Origin: Colocasia esculenta
Lineage: Eukaryota > Streptophyta > Magnoliopsida > Alismatales > Araceae
DNA: 64,000 nucleotides
Direction of reading: 5' to 3'
Assembly (NCBI GenBank): GCA_014218235.1
Contig: CM024760.1
Location: 13,806,049-13,870,048, forward strand
The notes beneath the pieces were generated by a model, which saw only the letters and a program-made list of their open reading frames with translations, was not told the origin of the DNA and searched no databases. Made by a program: the position numbers and the translations under genes. This document shows positions 47,175 through 58,104 of this stretch, one piece after another (within the stretch, counting starts at the first letter, position 1; each line of letters starts with the position of its first letter).

Positions 47175-47739
47175 CTACCCGCTACTAACCAGCACTCGGA
47201 ACCTCCATGGGTCTTCCCACAATGGGGACACTCTTTCTTCGCACGGGGGAACGTACAGAAGGTACCTGAGAGTTGCTGACTGCCACTGATTTCTGCGGTG
47301 TCTGGTACACCGTTTTCTTTATCTGCCGCTGGAATGTCGCTGCCGGCCTCTTCTGCGAAGCCTTCTTTCCTCCAGATATTGCTCCATTTCTCCCTCCTGT
47401 CTGCAGGCAGCGCTGAGGGCCTCGTCTAGCGTGCGGTGGTCAAACGCCACGAGTCTCGTCCTCAGTGATGGTTTGAGACCCATCACGAACTTCTTGGTCT
47501 TCCTGCGCTCATCCTCTACGATATGCGGTGCATATTTAGAAAGTTCAGAAAACCTTGCCTCGTATTCCAGGACGGTCATGATCCTTGCGTCAGGGAAAGG
47601 AATTCTTGCTCCATCTTGTCCTGGATATGCTCTGGGACGAACTTGGCTCGGAAGAGCCTCACGAACGCGTCCCACGCCACGTCTGCTCCGTCCTCAAAGC
47701 GTGTACGAGTAGGGAGGACCACCATACATCAGCTCTCTC

Positions 47740-47813
47740 CTGCAATACACCTTCATAAGCACTAACTACAAATCTAACTTGACAAACAACATACAAGCAT
47801 AACTAAAGCATAC
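47740..47813 (-). other. Putative intron 2 of gag (74 bp, GT-AG, phase 0)
   Basis: On the minus strand CTACAG|GTATGC opens it and GTATTGCAG|GAGAGA closes it. It is AT-rich, contains stops, and splits ATYMLQ from ERADVWW between whole codons. Confidence 0.75.
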
Positions 47814-48008
47814 CTGTAGCATGTAGGTGGCTAATGTCACCTTGTCCTCATCAGGACACCTGATAGCTCGGAAGATTTTCTCCGTCTCCCTCATCCAGCT
47901 TTCTGCCATTAGCGGATCACTCTCCCCCTTAAAAGAGGGTGGGGTCATCCTCTTGAATCGCTCCATGATGGAAGGTCCACCATGGTCCTGAGCTGGGGCC
48001 TGAGCCTG

Positions 48009-48090
48009 CTACATTAAACAATAACAATATACAATAAACACAATATCACACAATTTAAATAGCAAACTACTAGGTTGTTTCATATTCTAC
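48009..48090 (-). other. Putative intron 1 of gag (82 bp, GT-AG, phase 0)
   Basis: On the minus strand GCCCAG|GTAGAA opens it and TTTAATGTAG|CAGGCT closes it. It is strongly AT-rich. Removing it joins LEAQ to QAQAPAQDHGG in frame. Confidence 0.75.
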
Positions 48091-48463
48091 CTGGGCCTCC
48101 AACTGGGCCTGGAGTGCTGCCTGGGTGTGGGCTGCGTCTGCATGGCTTGCACCAGACCTTGCATGAATACTCCATAGTCCACTGGCGGTGGTGGGGGAAG
48201 CACAGGACCCTGTGGGGCGGGGCCTGCTGCTCCGCCCGCTCCTCACGCCTCTGCTCGTCGTCGCGAGCTGGCACACCTCCACGTCGTCCACGGGAAGCCA
48301 TGGCTGTAATAAAATTTCAGCCACCATTAGAGCTAGGTTACTAAGTTCTCTAACCATTCTTATCTATCTTTCACTCCTTATTAGTGTTTTCTACACATGT
48401 GGACATACTTAGCATGCAATGGGGATGATGACTTAGGTATATTCATGTGTAATCTCAACGGTC

Positions 48464-48475
48464 GCTCTGATACCA
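48464..48475 (-). promoter_or_regulatory. Primer-binding site of the gypsy element
   Basis: The minus strand reads TGGTATCAGAGC, the exact complement of plant initiator tRNA-Met 3' end, five bases from the LTR. Confidence 0.9.
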
Positions 48476-48480
48476 ATCTC

Positions 48481-51400
48481 TGTGACGGCCCTCATTATAC
48501 CGGTACGGTTATACCAACCCACGTCGGTATAGCGAGAGTCCTCACAGTGGGACATTTACCCAACGATACGTACAGCTGAGATACACGCGAATATACAACA
48601 GAGTAGCGGAAGTAAAAGAAACAGTCTCCATTCATTCATCATCCACATTAAACATACATGCAATTCGCAATTAACATAAAAGGACTAAAGTTCACATAAA
48701 TTAAATTGCTGAAATGGAAAATACATAATGTCCACATTTTTACATCCTTTGTTCAAAGTACATACTTATGAAATACACAATCTCAAGAAAACTCCAAAGC
48801 TAGCTAATCTCCGCGCTCGGAGTCCGTCTCTGCTGCCTCCTCCAAAGGTGCCACGTCACCAACTAAACTGTACGCGAAGCTGAGTAGCCGAAGCAAGGAG
48901 TGAGTCCAAGGACTCAGCAAGCAACACTACTCATGATATACACGTACAAGTCCTAGTGGTTTCTACATGCACATTTACAATTTGCAACACATAGCATGCT
49001 AGTCAATTCAAGTTTCAACCTATCATGAAAGTTTTACAATTTTATACATGAATCATGCTTTCAGATTTCTAAAATAAAATTCACCTATCACATGCTCTCT
49101 ATTCAATTTACTCATGAAACCTTAATCTTTAAAGAGCTAAAACATGAGAGCTATAACATGAACATTTACACCATGAAAGGGAACACCAATAGCATGGATT
49201 TCACATATCCTTAAGTACATACATAACCTTTTCACATGCTTTAAGTTGCTGATTTCACATGGTTTAACGGCTGTAAACCTATACATGAAAGCTACAATGT
49301 GCATAAAACATATCATGTGTTCAAACAATCATGCTATCTTTTGCCGTTTTCACCAATTATCCCTAACATGGATTCTAAAATCTTTGCACATAATAACATG
49401 ATGATAATAACATAAATTCACTGATTTCACATGATTTCAGATTTGTCTCACATGGTTTTCAATAACATATTCTCACATTTTAGTTTCACATTTTCTTTAC
49501 ACAAGTTTCCTCTTTCACATGGTTACACTTTACACATACACATTCACATTGTCACTTACACATTTACACATGGACACATACACATTACACATTCACATTA
49601 CACATTTTAGGTGCCGTGACACATAGTCCAAACCACCAAAGAAGGACATATACACATCACATTACACATAGACGCCATCTAGGCATCCAATGGCGACTCT
49701 TGGACTGCGCAGACCGGGAGAACAAGTCTCCACCCTAACCAGTGGTACTTGTCCACCTCCAGGATTTCCCCCTAATGCCCTTAGGGTCACTTACACATTG
49801 AACTTTCTCAGGGGGACTTTTCCCTGATACAGCTCCACTGCCCTCTACGGAAGCAGTGTCACATTGGCACAGTTACACATTACACATTTACCGTTTTACA
49901 CATGGTTTTACACTTCACACTTTTATCACATTCACTTTCTCACTCACATGAATATCTCTGTTTTTTTTCTAACATGGTACTACAGAATTTCAGGAGTTTA
50001 ACACACAGAAATTTTCACTAATCAAGTTGGGTTTAGACAATAACTAATCACATTACGACAATATACGTAGATTATCACATTTCACATGAAAATACATAAC
50101 TTTTTATTTACTGATCCAAATGACCTGAAATTTTAACCACATGCTTTTTCGGGTTCAAGATCATACACTCAAATTTTCAGATTTTTCTGAGCTAAATAGA
50201 ATTTACAGAAAATAAAACACCTATTTAGCATACTATTCACAACTTAAGTTAGCATGGGGTTTAACATATCCTGCAAATTGCCACTTACTGTTTTAAACAG
50301 AGGCTACTAATATATGCATGATTTGAGAATACAAAATTACCCTAAATCATACATCTATGGATTTCACCACAACCATTCTTGCATGCTTTTATTTTACCGA
50401 GCCGGATTCATTAGCAATTTACACAAGCATGGATAATTTACCAAAATTGCAAACACATATATTGACCCACTAATCTTCATGATCAAACCAAAACCAAGAC
50501 ATTCATACTAATCCTAATCATGAACAAGGATTTGCAAGATTATCTACAAGTCATGCTCACAAGTTTAAAGGGGTACAATTATTCTACATTACCATCACGC
50601 ATCACACTCATTCACACACCACAATGATAAAATACATAGAGTATAGGATTACCATATATCCTCATCACGGAAAACATACCGAAATTAATGTATAAGAAGG
50701 GCAGAACAGCTCACTGTTCTGTCCAGAAGAACTTGGCGGCGGTCTCTGGCCGCTGACTCAGAGTCAGCGACAGGGCCGATGGACGCCAAGCATGATCTGG
50801 GCGTCCAGGGACCTTGCCGTCAAGCCAGGTCTGTGCAGAAACACAGACCCGAGCTCTCAAACTTGGGTGAATGGGAGGGTCTAGGACTCGAGGAAAAATC
50901 CATAAAAATGATAAAACGACCTAGACACATACGGGAATACATGGATAGGTCACTTGCCTTTCAAAAATTCTTCCAAAGGATTTAGGGCTCGGTGAAGCTC
51001 TCCTTGGGCTGTCCCAAGAAGTGCAGAAGTCCCTCCAAAAGATCTCTCCTCGGGCTCCTGGATGATCTCCACGCCAAGGGGATGTCGGGGAAGCCTCCTC
51101 CTTTGATCCAGCTACCTTCTTGAAGCAGTGGAACGCCGGATCAAGCTCCAGGGGTGGATTGTGGGTGCCAAGAGGGGTTTTTCTCACAGACTTTCTCTAG
51201 GGTTTTCTTTCTCACTTTCTCTCCTCTTGCAAGGTGAAGGGAGAGTGGGGAGAGCCATTTCGGGTTCAGACCTAAGAGAGTCTCTCTCCCACTCACCAGG
51301 CCGATTTGACAGCCTTCAGAGCCGTTGGGGACAACCCCCAATGGTTGGCTTGCCTTGTTTCAGAAGCTTGCAGCTCTGCTGCGCATGCAGGCCAGAGAGA

Positions 51401-51735
51401 TTGGCGTCCATATCGCTGGACGCCCGGATTAGTATCGGCGTCCAGGTCTGGACGCTGACACCACCTCAGCGGCCAGGGGTTGACGCCAAGGGGCCTTCGG
51501 CCAGAATTCTAAAATATGCAGAAAACCATGCATACTGAGCATATATACATGCAATACGTATACGGTATTATATCCATACTATCACCATGCAATACATACA
51601 TTATTTATATTTAATATAAACACATGCACACGTACTCGTACTAATTAATACGTACGTAAATATGTACATACATACACAAACACAAATATACACACATAAT
51701 CACAAATAATGCGACGGAAATTCGAGGGCCTTACA
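48481..51735 (-). repeat. 5' LTR of the full-length gypsy element (3255 bp)
   Basis: It starts TGTGACGGCCCTC and ends GAGGGCCTTACA. It is the partner of 40405-43586. A long AT-rich, CACATT-rich middle (about 48960-50660) is followed by a GC-rich part with GGACGCC words. Confidence 0.88.
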
Positions 51736-52324
51736 GTGTCGTAGCACTCAACAGCGATGCAATACTCACACAGAACATCTGCTTAGCCCGGGCACAATGA
51801 CGACCAAGCAAAAGCACAGTCGACAACAGCGCAAAAAAAGGAGGCCACACACAAGACCAACACAACACACACCCCAACAACAAGGGGCACAACCAAACAA
51901 GGCAAGACACTTTGACTGGTTCCGCAAACAAAACAACTCTGCACCAGTGAAGCCACAACACACACAGGCCTGGCTCTCTCAGCCTCGCGACGCACGCACA
52001 CTCAAATGAGCCGAAAGATACTAGGAGCACCGCACCTGGACTGCCTGCAAGCGTACTGCACACAAGGAAGACCACTGCCAGCGAGTCCAGCGCCAACCGC
52101 GCCGCTACGGCACGAACACACCGAGCGACCACACTCGCCACGCACGCGGCACAGCAATAACTGCAACCTGCAGCACGCGCACGAATCATGTAGAGAAGCC
52201 GCACACCTGCAAAACATTTGAAAACACAAGCCTAACACTAGTCGGACGGTGTCAGCAGCACACTAGTACCTTTCTTTGGGACAACTATAGTTATTACTTC
52301 CTTACAAATCTCAGTAGACTCATC
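51736..52324 (-). other. Remainder of the nested LARD-like interior, 5' side
   Basis: This is the continuation of 36538-40404 after the gypsy insertion. It is GC-rich and non-coding as far as I can see, running up to the PBS. Confidence 0.6.
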
Positions 52325-52336
52325 ACTCTGATACCA
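52325..52336 (-). promoter_or_regulatory. Primer-binding site of the nested LARD-like element
   Basis: The minus strand reads TGGTATCAGAGT, one mismatch from the initiator tRNA-Met complement, one base from the LTR. Confidence 0.85.
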
Positions 52337-52337
52337 C

Positions 52338-55152
52338 TGTAATGACCTGACCTCCCGAACCCTCGCCAGGGGTCCCGAGGGTCGCGCCGCCACCCACGGA
52401 TCCAAAGATCCGAAAGGGTTAGAAGAAATAGTCTAGTGAGATATGTATTGAATTTAAATAACTATAACAATATGTACAATATACAAAGGTCTGTACAACG
52501 TGTCCCAAGCAAAAGCACAGGTACAAGAAGAAAGGTGCAGTCCTTAAGAGGCATACCCCGAGAACTTGCAAAACACAACTCTCAGCTCACTCGGCTACAA
52601 GATCTCACAACACTCAGCTCTCACTGTTGCTGACAACACACGACACCACAGCCGCCTCCGCAACCCGTCCGACACCGAGCTCCCGCGACGACGAGCCCCT
52701 AGCTAAAGGAAGTAGGTGGGGGGGTGAGTCTCACGAACAAGTCCCAGTAGGGATTACCAGTCCCTCACCGGCCAGAGCAGTAGGAACTCCAAAAATAGGA
52801 ACCTACCCTAGAAAGCTGTAAAGCGAGAAACACCTACAACAGGGTACTACTAAGCAGTGGAAGAGAACAGCGCAACGCCATGACCGCTAACCGAGGTCGG
52901 GCCACACACACGACTCCCGCAGAAACCAACGGAGTCGGGCACAGAGTGGAAGCAACCCTCGACACACCTGCTGAGACCACAGAACAACCAAGTGAGAGCG
53001 ACGTCTCACCTCAAGCACGGCCACCTCATAACTCCACAGGGTCGAGGGCCCACAAGCAGAACCACCCCGGACCGTGGACATACCACAAGGTCGGAAAACC
53101 ACACACACCGGTGCCACCACGGACTGGCACCCAAGAACGGAACTACGGAACCGAGAGGACACCGAGGTGGAAACCACCAGAAGCACAAGTCTGCACAAGG
53201 CCAGACCAATGACACCCACAGAGACTAAACACAGCCAGGTTGTAACCACCGTGTAAGCTCGGGCAACAAGGAACACTCGGAAACGTCGCGAGGAAATGTC
53301 GTCACAATAACAACAACCAAGCCACCGCCGCTAGCAGCCAAGAGGGGGACCCGCAGTCCACACACACTCTGCTCGGTAGCCTAGCTCCTGCCTCCCCCCC
53401 GCGCAAGGGCGAGACAGAGCCGCCAAGAACACACAACACACGCAACACCGCAGCCTGGCCAAGCTGCGGCCTCATGCTTGACCTCCCTACGTGGCTCCGG
53501 AACCAACGTAGAGTGAGGAGTGAGACAAGCGACTGGCTAGCCTGCACGGGTAGAAACCGGCCGTCGTCGGTGTCCATGGCCTAGCCAGAGAGCTCTACAA
53601 ACGACTCGGCGTCGCTATCCAAACCAACATTTTCCCCTCAGCTCCAGAGTCTACCACACTAGGCTGTCGACTCGCAGCACGCTCGTAGCCCGGAGTGCTC
53701 CTTCAACATGCTCCCGAGGATGGGGGTCCCAGGCAACGGTAACAACCTCTCAGATCGGGGACAAGCCCTCAAGTGCCGAGCACCGGGCAAACAGGCGGGG
53801 CAGCACAACAGAACCATGTCGAACTGCTGGCTTGTAACACAAGACAAGCCCAGCGAGCACGAGGCACACACAGACCCCCAAGAGGGTCGTCGGCCAACCA
53901 AACACGCACGGAAAAGCCGTAGCCTCGGAACACTACCAGCTAACACGGAAACTCATCGCTCTGCTAATAATCGATTGACCACCAGTCAATCGATTATTAG
54001 ACAGACGCGACCCTCCTGGCACCACTGCCAGGACACGACCACGAAGGTGTCACCTTCGGTCACTGAACGCAGGGAGGCAACCAGCCGCGTTCCCTATCAG
54101 AAGGTCCTAAGGGCAAGGCCTACCCTGGGGCACACGTCGACACACAAACCGGGCCACGGAAACCTCCGAGGCAACACAGGTCCAGTCGCGTCCCCCATAG
54201 CCGTCGCGATACCATTGCGACGGGTAAGGGGACCGCGACAGCAACCTTGTCGCGTCGGGGAAACGCGTCGCGACAGCAAAACCTGTCACGACCGGAAAGA
54301 CGGCGCGACAGCCATATCGCGACCACCAACCGCGTCGCAATAAGGTCGCGCCCGAGCGGGCCGACGCCTCCTCTGATGTCGCGACGCGTCGAGCCGTCGC
54401 GACACCAACAAAGAGGCAGACCAACGTGATCCTTAATCCCGGGCTGCCCACAAACCATTCAATCACACCATAAGGGGGAGGGGAGCATGGGGAAAGTAGT
54501 AAACACTATCTACAAACCCCGAGGGACTCCCAATCCACCCGGATCGAGAAGGGCACAAGAAATTCCTATAGGTTACGAAGAACCGAACCCGCGAAGGGAC
54601 TTCACGACGCACGACCATTACCTCCTTGCTCCACGACGCCGCTCCCATGCTCCACCGGCCGCTCCACGCCCGGATCGCCAGAGGGGAGCCTCCCCATCCC
54701 CGAAGAAGAGGGGAAAGGGAAGAAAAGGAGAGAGAGAGGGGAAAGGGGTAGCCGGCCAGCGCCTTAATCCCCCGACACATAGAACGAGATGGACCGCCCC
54801 GTCGCGTTACGAACCTTAACGCGACGGGTCAACAGACCGCTACAAGAACGCGCCCCCCACGGGAGCCGCGACAACGCGACAGGCCGTACTGACATGCCTG
54901 CCACCCTGACAGGCGTCACTCGTCAGACGACCGAAGCAACATAAAGTAGTCGTGACCCGTTGACCGTGCGTGACACAAAGATGCGATGGAGAGCTAGGGC
55001 ACGACCAGAACACGACCCACAAGCTCTCCGCGACACGGATGACTGTCGCGTCGGGCACCCCCGACGCGACACCAACGCGTGGCTCAGCCTGGACGCGTCA
55101 GTGGCCAGTCATCCCACGACACCGGACGGAAACCGGGAAACCGGGTCTTACA
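52338..55152 (-). repeat. 5' LTR of the nested LARD-like element (2815 bp)
   Basis: It starts TGTAATGACCTGACC and ends CCGGGTCTTACA. It carries the conserved hairpin (53964-54000) and TCGCGA-rich zones (54185-54405 and 54800-55090). Confidence 0.86.
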
Positions 55153-55956
55153 ATAGGGCCCATCGAAGGGTAATCTCCACTAGAGATCCACAACAAAAGC
55201 GCACGGAAAGCCAACAAATTCAAGAGCACAACAACCACGTCGGCTTCAAGAAGCACACAAAATACGGAGCACCGACTCTGCCGCATGGGGAGCAAAAGAC
55301 CACAGCAACTCCCTAGCGCGCAAGAGCAAGAAGCACCATCTCCATTGTGACCGATAGAGAGGCCAAACACCAAAATGATGACACAAAAAACCTCCAAGGC
55401 ACAAGCCGAGGCACAATGGAGCACACACCAAAATAACGCTCGCATGAGCAAGCAAACCAAGAAAGACCGATGCATAACAAAACAATGCTCACGCAAGCAA
55501 CCCAACAGAAAATGATACTACCTCGCACGAAACCAATAGGGACCCAATGCCCCAAATTGTCCAGGCAGGCAGCAAGAAACAATCAACGACAAATGGCACG
55601 AATAGGTCCACCGACCCATGGTGCCACAAGGAAATGACAGCATGAGGGGAACGACCAGCTCAACCCAAAAACGACTCAAGGAAGATGACTCCTCCAGAAG
55701 ATCGCAACGATGTGCACCATAGCAACACAACACCACAGTGGAGCATCGCCACCCCGAGCAACCCACAAAAAGTAGAGGAAGGAGACGCGCAATGAGTCTC
55801 TTCCACACACGAGAGAGATAAAACCACAATGCAAGACTGACACTCTCACAAGAAGCACATCCAACCAGACACCCACGGCACTCACCAGACCAGCATCAGC
55901 GAGAGCACGCAGGGCGCGAGAAAATGAAGCAAACCACCCGAGCCACGGGGACACGT
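55153..55956 (-). other. Right half of element B interior
   Basis: It aligns with about 38860-39560 of the nested copy (shared words such as CAACTCCCTAGCGCGCAAGA). It is cut at 55956 by the start of a plus-strand LTR. It is non-coding. Confidence 0.68.
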
Positions 55957-58046
55957 TGTAATATCCTATATGTTCGGATCGTAGTTTACCGGGTTAAGGG
56001 GCCAGTGTGTGACCCATTGGTTGAGTAAGTGTGTGTGTATGCGTGTTTACAGGTTTGTGGAGCAGGGTGTGAGGCTGGAGGGTTGGAAATTCCAGCCCAA
56101 AGAGGCCTCTGGCGGGTTCATTAAGAACGTGACCAACACAGTCGTCGCGATTCTTTCATGAACATGACCACCTATTTCGTCGCGATTTAACACCGCTTTT
56201 ACGTGAGCGCGGCTACATGCGCGCCACGTGGCACATGCAGGAGTGTCGAGGTTTAATTACGACGACTAGGTACGCCGCATTTTAAAACATGACGGCCCTA
56301 TACATCGTGATTCAACCTCTATGTATTTTGAGCTTATGCCCCTGTCCGAACAGTGCAGTTGCACTGTTCAGCTGAAGGGGAGATTGGTTGGGGTTCTGCT
56401 GGAGATTTTGGTGATTTTGTTGTCCGTTTAGCGTGACTTCGGCGCGAGGAGGTGCTTCGGAGCGCGGAGAATGCCTAGACAACGTTGGTTTTGTGTTTCC
56501 TCCATCGCTAGGGGAACTTTCCCTCATTTTAGTTTGTATGGCTTGTGTGGATTAGGGTTTGTGAAGTTTGGTTTGGGAATCAGGTAGACATGATAAAAAA
56601 CATGCTTAGGGTTTAATATGAATGTTTACTTCCTGCTTTATTAGCATGTATAGCAATTGGGTGTGATTTTCGAAATGAAGGTTTGAGGTGGGTTTCCTCT
56701 GTCTGAAAGGTGATGGAACCAGTCATCGTGTTTTATGAACGCAACGATCTATCCCGTCGTGATTTAGATGTTAAGGTGACGGGTTGGTTCGTCACGATTC
56801 AAGCATCGATTGGTGACCACTGTGTTGGTCGCGATTTAGAATGTGGCCACCCGAGCTCTGGGGTTCTGTGGCCAGTCCATCTGTTTCTTGTTGTACACTG
56901 CTTGGGCAGTGGTGATTATGCAATGTAAGGTTTGTATGGGGTATATTGGCTTATATCGTGATTGGAAACGATGGGTTTTACTTGGTTATGTGTGCATAGC
57001 AAGTTGGGTTGTCAACGCCTTCCGTGGTTACCTCTCAAGTTGGGTCCCCAGCACGGGTGCTCGGGGTTTGTCCCGGTACGGTAAGTACCGTCAAGGTTTG
57101 TGTTGTCTTCCTGGACACCCTCACTCCTGAGTTTGAGTTGTACGTCAGCTGAAGGAAAGACGGCAGGGGCAACAACTCATGTTTGTGGGTGTGCGGTCGC
57201 TTGTAGCGTGCTCGTGGTTGGGGGAAGGACACCAGTAGATATACTGGTCCCCAGCTAATCCTATTTTCCAGTGCCTCACTTTAGAGAGCTCGGGCCGGAG
57301 TCCCTAAAGGTGCCAGGCTTAGGCCTATAGCTGTGTGGCCTGCAGGAGTGGTGTTGGTTGGTCTCCACAGTTTCTTGACCTTGTTGAGGTGGAGCGGTAG
57401 CTGGACCTTTCGTCCGTGGCTGCGAGACTGAGAGGTGGTCTTGTGTTGTTTGTCCGAGTCTGTGGCTGGTGTCGCAAACCAGTTCTCGTGACTCGTGTGC
57501 AGCCTGTCCTTCTTTAGCTTGTACACATGAACATGGTTTACTGTTTACTTAATTTGTTGCTGTAGTATCATGCATAGGAGGAGTATATTTTAATTGCTGA
57601 TTAGCCATGTTTATATTATTTGTTGTATAATGTTCTCTCGGCTTTTGGGGAGTTACCCTACTGAGCCAGTGACTTGTGAGGCTCACCCATTCTTCTTCCT
57701 GGTGAAGGAGAGCAGGAGGGTTCTTGTCCCTCTTCTAGTTCCTGTTAGCACCATAGTGGAGTCAGGCCTTCGCCACCAACAGAGTAATATTTCTACTTAT
57801 TGAGCCTTGGGGGTTGTCCCGGGTTGTTGTACCTTGTACTGTGACTTTGGTTCGGAACTGAATATGTACATTTCATGTGGATATGTGTAAGATATGAAAA
57901 CTTATATGTGTTCAGCGTGTTCTTTTATATTTTCACGGACATATATGTATTGATATCCCTTGCGAGGCTACGGCCCGTTCGCGGGAGACGGAGTCGTGTC
58001 GGGCACGTTATTGGGATAACGGGCCTGAACGGTGAGGACCGTCATA
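55957..58046 (+). repeat. 5' LTR of a plus-strand gypsy-type element (2090 bp)
   Basis: It starts TGTAATATCCTATATG and ends GGACCGTCATA, where relatives end CACA. It shares GGCCAGTGTGTG and a long 3' core with the LTR at 24325-26392. A PBS follows after two bases. Confidence 0.82.
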
Positions 58047-58048
58047 GT

Positions 58049-58060
58049 TGGTATCAGAGC
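58049..58060 (+). promoter_or_regulatory. Primer-binding site
   Basis: TGGTATCAGAGC is an exact complement of initiator tRNA-Met. Only about 44 bases of interior follow before the next LTR at 58105. Confidence 0.9.
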
Positions 58061-58104
58061 AAGGTCCGTGTAAATATGAAGGAACAAGAAATGTACATAG
58101 TCTG

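Larger units (their letters stand above)
47175..48300 (-). pseudogene. gag of the gypsy element, with two intron-like gaps
   Basis: The start ATG is at 48298-48300 (MASRGRRGGVPARDDEQRRE). Exon 1 ends in a Gln/Ala-rich stretch (AALQAQLEAQ). Exon 2 (47814-48008) encodes MERFKRMTPPSFKGESDPLM and ends TLATYMLQ. Exon 3 starts ERADVWW and carries WDAFVRLFRAKFVPEHIQDK, MTVLEYEARFSELSKYAPHI and a basic tail. The gag motif normally reads straight from LATYML into the WW motif, so the 74-bp break there is an insertion. Several one-base frameshifts occur within exons 1 and 3. Confidence 0.82.
40405..51735 (-). mobile_element. Full-length Ty3/gypsy chromovirus (Tekay/Del-like), pol broken
   Basis: On the minus strand the order is 5' LTR (48481-51735), PBS, gag with two intron-like gaps, protease, RT, RNase H, integrase, chromodomain-like tail, PPT, 3' LTR (40405-43586). 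The total is 11.3 kb. The flanks share GTGT (40401-40404 and 51736-51739), a possible 4-bp duplication. Coding is interrupted by many one-base frameshifts. It is inserted in the interior of the nested LARD-like element. Confidence 0.9.
33718..55152 (-). mobile_element. Second, nested copy of the element B family (LARD-like)
   Basis: It has a 3' LTR (33718-36537), interior 36538-40404 plus 51736-52337, and a 5' LTR (52338-55152) preceded by a PBS complement. It sits inside the interior of an older copy of the same family. The flanks ACATG and ATAGG do not match, so no target-site duplication is visible. No gag or pol is present in the interior. It is itself interrupted by a MITE and by a gypsy element. 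Confidence 0.75.
27731..55956 (-). mobile_element. Non-coding LTR element B (LARD-like), outer copy
   Basis: The visible parts are a 3' LTR (27731-32021), then interior 32022-33717 and 55153-55956. The two interior pieces align consecutively to the interior of the copy nested between them. The 5' LTR is missing where another LTR begins at 55957. No gag or pol motif is found in the interior, so it would depend on proteins from other elements. It is minus-strand by the position of its PPT. Confidence 0.72.

Noticed and set aside
40401..51740. A perfect 5-bp target-site duplication for the full-length gypsy element
   Set aside because: Only GTGT is shared directly at the edges; the fifth base does not match on either side.
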